In this document: in pieces, positions 1-12,349 of the stretch | Layout: the number at the start of each line of letters is the position of its first letter | How positions within the stretch are numbered: the first letter of the stretch is position 1 | Origin: Diphasiastrum complanatum | Lineage: Eukaryota; Streptophyta; Lycopodiopsida; Lycopodiales; Lycopodiaceae | Direction of reading: 5' to 3' | Assembly: GCA_029204225.1 (NCBI GenBank) | Contig: CM055097.1 | Coordinates: 32,210,802-32,274,801, forward strand | DNA length: 64,000 nt | Program-made: the position numbers and the translations under genes | Notes under the pieces: model-generated | Databases searched by the model: none | The model's input: the letters and a program-made list of their open reading frames with translations, nothing else | Told to the model about the DNA's origin: nothing

Positions 1-711
1 GTTGGACTAGAATTTCAGAAATAGATCTTTCTCTTGATGGTGTTCTGAAATCCAAAATTCTGGCCTTCCAATAAGATCGAAATGATAGTTTTGACCTTTT
101 CCTTTTTTGAAATGCTCCTCTTGATGATGGATGCATCAAAACCCAAGAGTTTTTTGAATATTTTCTTGACACCCATAATCCATTATCATTTGTCTCGTTG
201 AATAGAAGCACAGAGTCGATTGAGGAGCATGGCTTCCTTGATGGTGCCATTCGTAATTTGCATGCAAAAATCTGAAACAATGAACTATAAATTTGAAAAT
301 TTGCGTAGACAAAAAGCCATGAATCTGAGAAAAAGTGTTGGCAAAAATTTGAAACACTGATCTATTTGGCGCCACAAATTAACTCTGGTTATCCCTGTTA
401 ACCATGGTTTGACAATGCATATACATTAATGGTACATCGATTTTCTCATCTCAACCATCTGTCATATTCATTTTCAATATTTTTGGGTCTCTTCGGGCAG
501 TGATGGGCTGGAAGGGCAGGCCTCATCAACCAATAGCATTTTCACATACTGCCCGAGGAAACAACAATATATTTAAAAAGTTTTTATTTTGTTTATATTT
601 GGAAAATTCTACGTTATGTAGAACCCCGAAGCTAAGGTTTCAATTGGTCCACATGGCAACGAAAATAAAAAAAAAAAAAAAAGCATCTTTTTCAAAGGCC
701 CTCGTTGGGCT
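1..711. other. Unassigned sequence left of the family A derivative
   Basis: I see no recognisable gene here. The sequence is AT-rich, has an A-run near 666-681, and holds only short open frames without familiar domains. It may be the remaining 3' part of the minus-strand LTR element at 712-2520 or unrelated flank. No LTR copy matching 2118-2520 is visible in it. Confidence 0.4.
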
Positions 712-882
712 CTAAGTTTCTCTAATGTCAGTCATCTTGAAGGGTTCTTCATGATGATGCAACTGATCATTCATATCTGTATGTGAATTTCTTGGTGGCT
801 GTAATGGTGAAGAACGAACTTCGGTTGTTGCTTTAGCAGCTTCAAGCTCCTCTTCCTGAGGAGCACCTCCAGGGACAGCCAT
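712..882 (-). CDS. Short in-frame gag-fusion ORF of the deletion derivative
   Basis: ATG at 882-880, TAG at 714-712, 56 codons without a break. It starts MAVPGGAPQ, like the gag start at 61249 (MAVPGAAPGGAPQ), and continues with ELEAAK, EVRSSPLQPP and MNDQLHHHEE. In the full copy these words lie far downstream, between the zinc knuckles and the protease (62830-62960). The core gag and all zinc knuckles are therefore missing. No function can be assigned. The intact frame across the deletion may be chance, since the joint lies in a short similar stretch (CAGGA against CAAGAAGA). Confidence 0.55.
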   Translation of the reverse strand: MAVPGGAPQEEELEAAKATTEVRSSPLQPPRNSHTDMNDQLHHHEEPFKMTDIRET

Positions 883-1137
883 CTTCACAAATTCAAATCA
901 AGCAAACAATGAGATTGGATCCAGATTTTACAATCAAAACTATCTCAGATCAGATCTGCTAGATCTATTCCACCTTTTAGGAATCTGATTTCTATATCAT
1001 GAAAAAGATTTTGAAATTCAATCAATCGAAACTTCTCAAAAATGAAAAATCTCTCAGAATCCAAATCAGACTGTATCACATTTGACCCAAATTCTTACAG
1101 AGACTTGATCTGGAAAATCAAAACCTAAAAATAGTAC

Positions 1138-1772
1138 TGGCGAAGGTTCCCTAGGTGAAGATTGGCTTGGCGAAGGTTCAGTAGTGCTATTTTGGAAAAA
1201 AAAACTCTCTGATCAGGCTTTTTTGACATTTTTTAGAGAAATAACCTTCGCCGAACTCTCAGATTCAAAATCTGACACATAAAAAGCTAGAATAAACTCG
1301 ACGAAGGTTTCTTACACAACAAAATACAATTTATGTAGTTTGGCGAGGGTCAAAATCAAGATTTTCTATGATCTGGACAAGAAGAACGTTCGTCGAACTC
1401 AAAAATAGTATTTTACTATAAAAGGAATGTTCTGGAAACTCGACAAAGGTTTTGGCGAAGAATCAAGAGTAATACTGGTATTTTTGCAAAAAAGTGATTT
1501 TTTTGACAAAAATATGGCAATATGACAACCGATCTTCTGAAAAAATCTTCTATGGTATTATTTTTCACCGACCTGGCAGTAGATAGATCTTGAATCACAT
1601 CTATGCACAGTGAATCGGACGAAGATTCTTTTTCTGTATTTTTAGGGTTTTGGTGATTTTTTGGTGTTTTTTGACGATTTTTCAAATGTTTCTGAAAATC
1701 TGCTGAAAAAAAATTGTTCGCCCTTCAAACTGAAGGTTCTGTGATCAAAATCGAAGGTGTCTGCAACTCGCC
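1138..1772 (-). repeat. Leader motif array of family A derivative
   Basis: The untranslated leader holds many copies of a degenerate word read on the plus strand as CTCGCCGAAGGTTT or GGCGAAGGTTC, for example near 1138, 1168, 1243, 1298, 1388, 1438 and 1770. On the element's own strand it reads AACCTTCGNCGAG. The same word is scattered through the leader of the larger copy at 60350-60980. Confidence 0.6.
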
Positions 1773-2094
1773 GAAGGTTTCCTGAAAGAGGGCAAAAAGT
1801 TATTAGCTCTGATGACGATTTTTGTCTCCTTTTAACCAAAATCTGGCCGATTTGACCAATTTTTGTTGTTTTTTTGATATCTCAAATCCAAATGGATATT
1901 AAAATTGGTGATCTGAATAGCTTTCCCTGTTCTACAATCGGAGTAGATTTTAAACAAGCAAATCCACTCAAATCAGGCAAAATCACTCCCAAACTAACCC
2001 TAAATGCAGATCTAACACTATTCATGCAACGACAAGATGCCTAATGCAATCTAACCATCCACAAAACATGCTGCAAACTGAAAAATTGGCGTAG

Positions 2095-2113
2095 CTCCCC
2101 GAAAACGGCGCCA
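2095..2113 (-). other. Primer binding site, Asp-tRNA-like
   Basis: Minus strand TGGCGCCGTTTTCGGGGAG, four bases inside the LTR end. The first eight bases match the 3' end complement used by many plant Ty3/gypsy elements (tRNA-Asp type); the middle is altered. Confidence 0.65.
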
Positions 2114-2117
2114 AAAT

Positions 2118-2520
2118 TGTAGTGGGTTTCTTTCCTTGCCTAACCTCAATCCAAGATCTAATCAATCTAGCATAAAAGAGATGAAGTTAGTTGTCACGCA
2201 TATATTCGTTCCCATGAGAACGATAGTATAGTACAGATTTCAGCATGAATGGAAGATTCACATCTAACTCTAACATTCATTAACCCTAAGCATTAACACT
2301 ACATCCACTAACACTAGATCCACAATAAGATAGCTTACTCTTTCTCTCCCTCCCTTTCTCTCTCATAAAAAGTATAATAACATGCAATCCCAATAACAAT
2401 CCGATCCAACAATTAGCAAAACACAAATCATCGGGCTGGACTTACACACGTAGGGTGCCAAATCCCTCTCACTTATTAACTAGGGTTAGAATTGCCTTGG
2501 GATCCACAAACCCTCCAACA
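2118..2520 (-). repeat. Shortened LTR of family A
   Basis: Minus strand TGTTGGAGGGTTTG at 2520 to CCACTACA at 2118, 403 bp. It aligns to the 742-bp LTR at 59273-60014 at both ends but lacks about 340 bp in the middle. The missing part is the one that carries the CCAAT and TATA boxes in the long LTR. Confidence 0.8.
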
Positions 2521-5500
2521 ACAAGCATGAGGCTTATCAAGGTAGAATGCAAGAGCTATCTGCACCCTCTTCTGGGTAGATGTTAATATATCAAGTTTTA
2601 AATTGTATGGCTTTGTTGACTCCTGTATAATTGTATGGATGGGTTGACTACTTTATAATTCTATCCTGTCATAATTAACACAATAGTAATAGGTGTTAAA
2701 AATGGAAAATGAGACTCCCATTATCTATTACATTGGTTGCCAAAGTTGACTTTCATGGAGGTTCATGATGCACTTCAATGAATGACCCATTCATAGGTAC
2801 CAAATTTGTTAGCAACCCACCTTTTCTCTCTTGTGGAGGTGGCATCAACAACTATAGTATTTGGAAAATCGTAAGACAAATTTTTTTTTGTAGAAACTCT
2901 TTGGGCTTGGTTTCTTGAATGTTTTAAAAAAGAAAATCATTAAATTCAACTACTTTTGTCTATTCTTAATTGATTGATGATGTTCCATGAAGCTATATTC
3001 ATTGACCAAAAGGATAGGGAGGCTCCAATTGTTCATGGTTAGGATGGATAGTAGAATGACAATTATTTTCATTTTCTTTATCTTTATATTTGTTCTAATT
3101 TGAATATGAATTTCATTTGAAAAAAAATCCTCTCTCTCATCTCATTTTAGTAGATTCTCCAGTTTCAAGATTATTAATTACATCTCAAAATGTGGATAGA
3201 ATGTCACATCCATATCGGCTATCAAGGATTTGGAATAATCCTTGTAAATGAACTGTTTATTTTGGAGAATTTTTAATATGATTGAGGGGATATAGAGTAA
3301 TCTCTTTAAGTCTCTACATGACTCTTGTCATTACTATTTCATGAGTAGCTCCATAGATCGATTAGAGGAAAAATGTGACCTATTGTGATCCTTTTCTCTG
3401 ATTGTTTGTTAGTTGAGGTTAATGCTTTCTGATTTCCAGATTCTAATCTTGTCATCTAGATTTCTTGATGGGTGTATCACATTGGGATGCTTGTCCTCGG
3501 TACATAATTGAAGAATCAATGTTACCACCTGTATAAATTACAGAGTCGGAGCTGTTAAGTCCTTTTGTCACATAATTGAGATTGAATTGATGTTGCCACA
3601 TGTGTAAGTTGTAGGGACAATGGCATGCTTTTTATTGGGCATTCAAAGCATTTTATAAACTTCTGTTTTTGCATTCATGTTCCAGGCTTCTTGCTCTCTA
3701 GTTTCCACTGTAATCTTTTGCTATGGGTCGGTTTCCAAGTCGTTGCATCAAGAAAGAAGAAAAAAAAACAGAGGGTCAGACAATACTCGGTCGTGTTATA
3801 ACTTTTTCAGAAACTTCAGGCTAAAAGAAAAACTATGAGAATAAGTACGAGGGGGAAATTTCAGGTAGCTGTAACAGATGTCTTGTCACATTATTTCCTG
3901 GAGCGTTGGCAATTGTCTTGCTGCTATGAAAAAGTTGTTGAAAGTGCTTGTCATGACTGATGATGGTGCATGGACAGAAGGAAGCAATGAGGTCTGAGGG
4001 AGTGATGAGATGCTGATGCTGCAGCTGCAGCTTTGCATGCGACAGGCAGCCGACATTTTCAGTTATATCAAGATCACATGCGGAAATTTCTGCACTCTGG
4101 CGGTTTCTACTTTCGACTCTTGTGACTTTTGCCAACGCGTTTGTTCACTTTTGGAGAGTTATGAGGACATACTGTCAATCACATCTATCAGATACAATAT
4201 TTTAGGCTTCAGCTTAAATCTTGCAGCTACTTTGCGTATTTTACTTGTAGAGCGTATTGCTTGGAGTTGGGATGCATACGCGTATGAACATATACTTCTG
4301 AAATTCACTGTTAAGGACTAGTCTCTTGCTGCGTCATTTTCCTCACATCCTACCTTTTCCAAATTCGACGTTAATATATAATTCTTCAAGAGGACAATAA
4401 ATCATCCAACAAATTGGGATGCGGCACCAATTTCGGGACCATAATTGTCATGGACACTGTTCAAATGATCAGAAACGCCAAAGGAAAGCTTTTTTCAAAG
4501 CAGCATTAAGAGTCACTTGATAATGAGACCAGTTAAATGAACAACCATATTATTATTTACTAAGTTTGCAATACCTGACAAGCAACTTACAAGTGCATAA
4601 TCAACACTTCCAAAGTCTAACTAAGACAACTAAAATCAGCAAATTCCCGGCTAAGTTTCTTCCTTAACTACGCACTTCCCTTCTCTTTTTATGATCTACA
4701 GGCTGCTATAAAAAAGCTGGCAATCTTGAACACGCACGGCCGGCCATCTGAACGTGGGTGTACTTGAGACGTCAACGGTAAGGACCAAGTTGCACGTCGA
4801 ATAATAGAATATGCGGGTCATGCAGAGAGTGCGTCTTTGTGCGGCCACCGTGTTTTCATCGTCATTAACGCAGCACTAGAGGTGTAAGAATAGAGAAGGA
4901 GACATCTGATACTACTGATAGATAGAACACGAAGGCACAGGCTGGCTGGGCTGGGAGCCTGGGTTAGTGGAGCTGGCAGCCACATGGCTGGAGGCTGCGA
5001 AACACCAGTCCGTGCCAATGTGTGAACACAGATATTAGATAGGAATCAAAGGGATACATCATACGACCTGAGATCAGCAATGAGCAAGCAGTGAATAGAC
5101 AGTCCAAAAGTTGGCCCGTTGATTGCTTGACTGATTGATAGATAGATGGCCATTGCTTGATTGTGTGACGAATCAAGGACCATGGCTTTGTGACATGTGT
5201 CTGTGGGCGATCCGATGCATTTGCTCTTGCACGATATCTGTTCTTCGCGTGTGCTTATCATGGCCTGTTGTCAGTTACGCTTTCCAGCTTTTCCTGCAAC
5301 TAGACTTTTTGACGTATTTACTGTTCATGATCCAGTACAGAAGCTTCCAATCACCCACAAAAGTATATCACTTCTCAGCTTTCATCTCTCTATTGTGCAA
5401 AGATCTCCTTATACTTTCCCCAATTACTCCATGAAAATGATAGCTTTTGATATCTCATGATGTCATTCCTTGTTGGCTTGTTACCTATAGCTTTCATGAC

Positions 5501-6279
5501 ATTATTGGTTTGGAGTATTAATTTGTCAAGGCTTGTGATAGTATGGAAAGATTTGATGAACTTTGATCTCAAACTTTTAGCATATGAGGTTGTTTTTGGG
5601 GTGAGGGTATCAAATCCTTAGTCTCTACTTGGAAGGAGACTTTAGCTCATCTACAAGAATCATATAAAAAGATCTATATGGACTAGCTCTTGTGAAGATT
5701 GTTTCAAAGCTTTTGTGTCTTTTTAAGATGAGTTTGAGTTGAAGAATGTGTGTTTGTGTAATCTGTTTAAAAAGTTTTGTTTCATTTTTCAACATGCACA
5801 TCAAAGCTAAGATCACCTTGTTTTTTATAAGGAAGTATTAACTACTTGTGTTCTTTAGCAAAATCTACAAGAGAAAGGGTGGAACTACTATATCAAAGAC
5901 ATTAGAAGTAGTTGGCATGCAAGAGAACAAAAGGAAATATCTACTAACTAAAAGTACATCAACATGCATTGCCAAGCCAACTCTACTTTATGAAATTAAA
6001 TAACCTCTAACAGTATTTGTGGTCGGAACATCTCATTATCTTAAGAATGGTTCTAGGCTTTTGTAGACTCATTCTCTTGAAACCCAAGTTGCCAAACGTC
6101 ATTGAATTTGCTTGAGCAAAAAGAGTCACACCAACAATGTCTCTTGAAGATTCTCTAGGCATTGAAGGACTAAGACCAAAGTATGATAAGAGGTGTCTTA
6201 GCCAGATCTTTTTTTTAATACTTTGATGAATTGGAAAAATTGGCATTGAAATCACCAAAGAAAGAAAAATAATTAGTTT
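2521..6279. other. No recognised gene, AT-rich
   Basis: Several short open frames exist (for example around 3830-4320 and 5046-5460) but none shows a familiar domain, and they overlap on both strands as chance frames do. No RNA gene or element boundary was recognised. Confidence 0.4.
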
Positions 6280-6965
6280 ATGTCCCGAATCAAGGCTAAA
6301 AAGAAACATCTTTGCTATATTTGCGACAAGCTTGGACATATGATGAAATTTTGTTTGGAAAGAAAGAAACATGCGACATATGTAATCGAGATCCCTGGTG
6401 GAAAAGGTAAAACTTTGGAAATTGACTTGTGTAATTGTGAGTGTAAGTGTTCATGTAGTACAACTTCTTTCTTGCCTAACTTATATATCTCGTTAAGGGC
6501 TACAAGTAATGGATCAAAAAGTTAGTATTTTATTGGACATTGGTTCTCATACTTTTATTAATTCTCAAATTGCACAAAAACTGACAACTGAAGCCAACAA
6601 TCACAAATATAGAGTTTATCTAGTTTCAGGAGCCAAGTTGGAGACTTGGGACGTTTAAAATACTAAATTTTTCAGTGATGATTCAAGATCATAGAGAATT
6701 AATAATTTTTCATGTTTTAGACCTGGCATGTACTGATCTTATTTTTTGCTATAATAAATTGTTATTCAGTAAATCATCTTCTTTGGTAATTGATTTTGAT
6801 ATGCATATTCTCATTTTCAAAAAGGGTGACTTGAAAGTAGGTACACTTTTTGGAAGCACTTTTGTTCATCCATCAGACATGATTTTTACAATCAATACAT
6901 TAGGGCCCTTTTTGGACTCAGAAAGGGCCTCTTCACTAATTATAATTTGTGTATTAAAGAATTGA
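6280..6965 (+). pseudogene. Relic of retrotransposon gag zinc knuckle and protease
   Basis: The frame starting at 6280 encodes a zinc knuckle CYICDKLGHMMKFC (CX2CX4HX4C, about 6313-6354). After a stop and frame change, the protease-like stretch VSILLDIGSHTFINSQIAQ begins near 6520; D-I-G-S replaces the usual D-S/T-G. A third frame (6675-6965) continues with HVLDLACTDLIF and DFDMHILIF, like the end of the gypsy protease domain. At least two frameshifts and a stop make it dead. No reverse transcriptase was recognised downstream and no LTRs were found. Confidence 0.65.
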
Positions 6966-9655
6966 TTTCATCACATCATTATTATGAAATAGATTATACA
7001 TGTAAACTTGCTCCTTGGAGGCTACATCATTTTCTCTTTCATTAGTGGATAATATGCTAACATATGACTTCCTTAGAATACAAATATTGCACATGATCAC
7101 CTCTTACATGTGAGTGGAATACATTTCCATTAACTATTGCAACGTTGCCCACAATTGGAACATTCAACCTTCGAGAAATACTTTTGGTTTAGCCATGTAT
7201 CAATTGACCATTCTAACCTAGTCTTGTATAGTAGCTTAATTTGTAGTTTCTCTTGCACGATTTAAATCTTTTCCTCCAAACAACAAATGATCACTTTTAT
7301 TGCATTCCATATCATCCAATTTATCTTGAAGATGATCATCCTCAAATAAACTAGTATATCCTTTGGATGTTGACATGTATGCCCAATATAGTCATCCCTT
7401 GGGTGGTTCGTGAACCCTAGCCTCAAATTCTCATATTAATACCTCTTATGAGGGGTCTTCTTCCTCTCGTTTGGTGTCGTCAACAAGTCTCTAACAAATT
7501 CAATTAGCAAATTGCATTTTCTTTATCATTTTTATGGTAACTCGACCATCAAACACTTGTTGTGGTGATCTTCTTGGACATGCATGTTGCATTAAGATCA
7601 TAATCTTTTCTATCAAGAAACTTTCAAACAAAATCATTAGGGCTAATCTTAATGGAACCCACAAATAAATTGAATCATTTTTATTGCTTATTGAATTCAA
7701 TTACAAGCTAGTCTCAAATACCTATTTTGTTCAAGTGCTAGGTGATATTCTTCAAATTTTTCCTTGCATCCTTGAATGAAATTTAGTTTTGAAATCTCAT
7801 TTACCATGATCATATGACAAGCATGCACTATCATACTTAATCAATGACATATATGGGCCTTTTTTGGCTTTGCAAGGTGAAAAGCCAACATCTACACTAA
7901 TCTTGTTTGTTGAAATGGTCCCACTACAATTAAGTCTTGGCAAGCATAATTTTTCATTTCATGCCCATCCATGGCTTCCAAGTTGTACTATAAATTATAT
8001 GTTAAGTTAGACTCTATAAATATTGGTACACAAACTCATACTTCCTACTTGATTGGAATTCATTGGAATAATGGACCTTAAAAGACCTCTCAATATCTTC
8101 GAGGATCGTAGTTTATGTAAACAATCAAGCAGAAACCCATTGGGCTCTATTTGGTTTTGCCAAATTGCCTTCATCACCACTTAAAGCACGCGTTGTGCAA
8201 TAACAAACCTTCAATATGTTCAAATATAGATCACTTGGTATCAACGTAGCTTAAAAAAGTTTTAGAAATACAATGTGCTCAAATTAAGTCTACTATGGTC
8301 AAAACATGATATCAAAATGAAGTAAAACTGTATGGTTAGACTCCTTTACCTCGAAAAAAACAAGCACACATAGAAATAGGATTTTTTTTTTAAACAAGTT
8401 AAATTCTATTTTCTTGTTGATTGTTGGATGTAATAGTAGGCATGTATGAACTATAATCAAGTAGTGGGTGCATGTAAATCTAATTGTGGTTGCACACTTT
8501 GATCTTTCGATGAAGTTCAACTTAAGCTCATTTGATTTGAGCTTTACATTCACTAGGAAGCACTGGTGGTTGTTGTGATAATATCCCCAACAATAGTTCC
8601 ACAAAATGAGTCAGTGATTTGATCAATGGATCAAACCTCAACATAATGTTGTAGTACACCCCTCTTTGATTCAAGTTAGAATGTGGGTGGGATGTTATCA
8701 TCAAAAGTTACTCTAAACCCAAGCAAAACCATTAAAATAATAAAAATACTCAAAATAAATGTAAATCTCAACCAAATCTTGCATGTAATGATATATTATG
8801 CTTGAACCTCAACCAAATGCATATAAATAACCAAGATCTAGCAATATTACATACAAAACATCAAAAACCTACATAAAACTCTAGTTATGTCAAGAATGTA
8901 GAACATAGCCATAAAAAAGTGTAGATCGAAAGCCAAACCATAACGGTAAACAAGATTAAAAAAACAGATCAAAATATAGACATGTTTAAAAGTTTCTTCA
9001 TAGTTTTTTAAACACAAACATAACAAAACTTATAAATAAAAATGTGATCACTAGTTCTCCATGTATTGGCATAAATATCACACCACTTACAATTAGGCAT
9101 GACATGTAAATCTCAAACGATAATTTAACAAAAGATTACACCAAGAATGAATACTTAGCACATGCTCCGCTGTATAACATCTACAACCTCTACATTGTCG
9201 AATGTAATCAAGTTGCCCATAGGAGACGATACTCTCATCTGAAAGTGCCAAACCCATTATGGTCATATTGTACCAAAGGTTGGCAAACGATTATTAATTA
9301 GGAAATTTTGAAACTTTTCAAAGATCTTTGCCAATAATATGAATATTTTTCGCATATCTTCTCACAATGGTTCACAATAAATCTATGTATTGACAAGTTG
9401 TGCAACTCAAACAACCAATTACATAAGATACCTTTTCATATTGCGTCATAAAAGAGAAGACAGAATCTAGTTGTGTCCCAATTATCACCCTGTTAACCAC
9501 CTCTCTCCCTTTCGATCATTTTTTGTTCTAACAAATTTTAAAATCAAACCTCAATGTCATCAAACTACATATATGTCTTACAATGCACATTTGTTGAGCT
9601 ATCATACAAAGATATCATTGGTTGAGCAATTAAATAATAGGTACTACATCATTCA
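6966..9655. other. No recognised gene
   Basis: AT-rich sequence with frequent stops in all frames and no recognised domain. It may be further decayed element sequence following the gag-protease relic. It contains the left copy of a diverged direct repeat (8820-9120). Confidence 0.4.
8820..9120. repeat. Diverged direct repeat, left copy
   Basis: Shares ordered words with 10215-10500: AACCAAGATCTAGCAA against AGCCAAGATCTAACAA, TCAAGAATGTAGAA against TCAGGAATGTAGAAA, TCTTCATAGTTTTT against TTCTTCATACATTTTT, and AGTTCTCCATG against TGTTCTCCACA. The order and spacing are kept. The identity of the repeat is unknown. Confidence 0.45.
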
Positions 9656-9656
9656 A

Positions 9657-9740
9657 TGAGATGTAGCACTAGTGGATAAGAAAGGAGTTGTGGGCTTCTC
9701 CACCAAGGTTCAAGTCCATGCATGCAAAGTTGATGTTATT
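9657..9740 (+). repeat. Possible tRNA-derived SINE head
   Basis: TAGCACTAGTGG (about 9664) resembles a pol III A box and AGGTTCAAGTCC (about 9706) a B box, with spacing typical of tRNA genes. The stretch between does not fold into a good cloverleaf by eye, so a SINE 5' region is more likely than a tRNA gene. No tail or target duplication was defined. Confidence 0.35.
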
Positions 9741-10214
9741 CAAGAGCCTAAAAAGTCACCCTTCAAGGCTATTTGATGGAATATGTTATGATTACCACTA
9801 ATGATTACCAATGAACACAATCTATTTCATGTCAATTCTATGTTAGCACTACAGTAACTACTATCCAATAGCATGCCTTCTATATGTCTAATTAGATTTC
9901 AATAACTACAATAAAATGTTAGATGTCTAAGAATGAGTTCAAATCTGGTCTGATTAGACAAAGAAAGGCTCAACAGCACTAGGAGTGTCTATATGCCACC
10001 ATCCATGCATGTTAGCACCAATTCCTGACATCAGCGCCCAAAGATTTGTAGTCGCTGACCACACCTATGGAACCTCAATGTCATGGTACACCAAGATCCA
10101 ACACCACTTAAAATACCGATTGGATACCATCAATCAAAAACTAGCCAAAACCCTAACAACCAAATTTTACAAGTGCCAGCTTCAAGTTCTGCTTAGACGT
10201 CCCTACTCCATGTG

Positions 10215-10500
10215 CATCTGGAATACAAACAATCAGCCAAGATCTAACAAACACATGTAAGAAAACATGAAAAAAACTACAAATCCTGGTTATCTCAGGA
10301 ATGTAGAAAAATAAATCTAAGAGAGATAAGTGAAACCACAATGATAAATCAGAATAAGAACAGAATTCAACAAGCAATACAAAATCGACCAATTAATATG
10401 ATTCTTCATACATTTTTATGCAAGAACCATAGCAAAACATCTCACTTGTTCTCCACAACACGGATGGAATTAGTCTTACACTACTTATTGCAGTTAGGAT
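10215..10500. repeat. Diverged direct repeat, right copy
   Basis: Partner of 8820-9120, about 1.4 kb apart and in the same orientation. Substitutions and small indels are frequent, so the copies are old. They could be LTR remnants or two insertions of one interspersed repeat. Confidence 0.45.
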
Positions 10501-10656
10501 AGACAACTTTTACACAAGGACTCAAGCCGATACTATTATTCTAAGCATTCCTACTTAATGAGATCTCCACTTATTTGAAGTAGATAGCTCCATATTCTGG
10601 CTGTGTCCCATATAATGATAGAACATATCTTGTGCTTGGGCTCACAAAGATTATTT

Positions 10657-10786
10657 TTATAAGCTTGAACAGGATCTTCAAAGCATCTGCAGGGAATCAC
10701 AAAAATCCCGTAACATCATTCTTATAAGCTCAAATAGAATCTTCAAAGTATCTGCATGGAATCACAAAAATGATGTAAAATCGTCC
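10657..10786. repeat. 65-bp tandem duplication
   Basis: Two adjacent units starting TTATAAGCT at 10657 and 10722. Both continue with GGATCTTCAAAG/AGAATCTTCAAAG, ATCTGCA and GGAATCACAAAAAT. They differ at several positions. Confidence 0.8.
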
Positions 10787-11819
10787 AATAAGAACTACAA
10801 GAAAAGGCAATTCATCATTGCACATGCCAATCTATTATCAATCAAATCCATCACTGTCATTACAACATAATGTGACACAAGCAATTCCTCAAGATAATAA
10901 CCCTCCAGATCTGTTACTACCAGAAAGTTGTTTTATGTCTCAAAATGTTTCAGTAACTAATTTGGTTACTATACCCCCCTCCACAAAAAGAAATCATTTC
11001 ACTTCCTACATTTCTACCCTAAAAGTTGCACTTTTCATGATTGGACTTCATCTTATTTGTCACTTAAATTAAAGTGCTCTATTGACATGATTCAGTATGT
11101 AGTTCAGCCCACCTATTATGTATTCAGATTTCCACTTCTTTCTTGCTACTTACGTGCATTCTTCTCATTTTTGACATTGATTTTTGTGTAGAATATATCC
11201 AAATATGAGAGACAATTCATTCTTAGAGAAGCACTTCAAGAGGATCGTGGACTAATACGGATTTAGGATTTGTATAAAAAAAGCAATAATAATCAGATTA
11301 CATGCTAGAGATTGAAGTGACTTCAAAATTGAAACTTGGGCAACGTAAGAACATCCGATGCTTCACTGAATTCTACAGTATGAATGGTATGGTGTGAGAT
11401 TATGTGAACCATAGACAGTCTTCGATTAATGTCAACTTAATGATTAACATTTCTATGTCTTATTAGATTAAGGAATAGAAACAACTATTTCAGGTTTCAT
11501 CAACTTAATTATGTGATTTTTATGATGACTTGGTTGATATTCTGAATAACTAATTCCTCATAGAGTAAAGACCCAATAGAACTCAAATTCTTCGATACCC
11601 AACTAGCAACTTATGCTTGAGTAGTGATGAAATATAAGCGATGCTGGCTAGCTAAGACTTTTGTTTGTTTTTCTTTTCCCCTTTTACGGTGTTGTTAATT
11701 TTGATTCTTTGATGTTGTTGGCAGCACGTATAATTTTCCTAAGCTTTAGCTAAGACATACAGACTTCTCAAATTAAATTTGCAAATTTGGATATACTCCA
11801 ATCTCACAAATGCAAATGT
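10787..11819. other. No recognised gene
   Basis: Only short open frames without recognisable domains (for example 10818-11072). No element boundary is seen before the LTR fragment that begins near 11820. Confidence 0.4.
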
Positions 11820-12027
11820 TATTGCTGAAACGAAAAGCACATTCCTAAATCTAGTACCTATACTAGGTAAAAGTCCAAGCTAATTACTAAGCCAAATATT
11901 TGAGCCCAATTATAGCTCTCCAACGCTACATGCATAGAAAATTAACTAACCTAAGGAAAGTATAGGCCCTGGCAAGTAGGCATGGCCGAAAAACATTAGG
12001 GGTAAAAATAAACATTACTTTCTAACA
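11820..12027 (-). repeat. 3' LTR part of the copia relic
   Basis: Starts TGTTAGAAAG at 12027 on the minus strand, directly after the purine run AAGGGGAG (12035-12028), the expected polypurine tract. Similarity to the 5' copy covers roughly 11830-11940 and is lost to the left. Confidence 0.65.
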
Positions 12028-12349
12028 CTCCCCTTGATTTATGTTTTGTTATCTATTACTCCTAGAAGTTCTCTAAACTTCTCAAATTCATTTTTACAAA
12101 GTCTTTTAGAAAAAATATCCGGAACTTGCTCTTCTGCAGGACAATAGATAAGCTCAACTTCATGATTCTAGAGATTCCCTCTAATGAAATGTTGTACTTC
12201 AATATGCTCCACCTGCTGTAAAAAAACGGATTCTTTGCCAACTTGATGCAACTCTAATTGTCACCCTAAAGCACTATACGTGTTTCTTGTACCACATGAA
12301 GATCATGTAGAATCCTTCGTAATCAAATTTCCTCACATGTTGCACTTGT

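Larger units (their letters stand above)
712..2520 (-). mobile_element. Internally deleted family A LTR retrotransposon (5' part)
   Basis: Read on the minus strand this gives, in order, an LTR (2520 to 2118), a primer binding site (2113-2095), a long leader, and a gag start at 882. All match the element at 59273-64000 in the same order. After the first nine gag codons the sequence jumps in frame to a stretch that in the larger copy lies about 1.5 kb further on (near 62830), then loses similarity around 720. The other LTR is not seen. It resembles a non-autonomous deletion derivative, although its far end could instead be a rearrangement. Confidence 0.8.

Noticed and set aside
3833-4321. Overlapping open frames on both strands of about 100 codons
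   Set aside because: No recognisable domain and no splice or codon pattern to prefer either strand.
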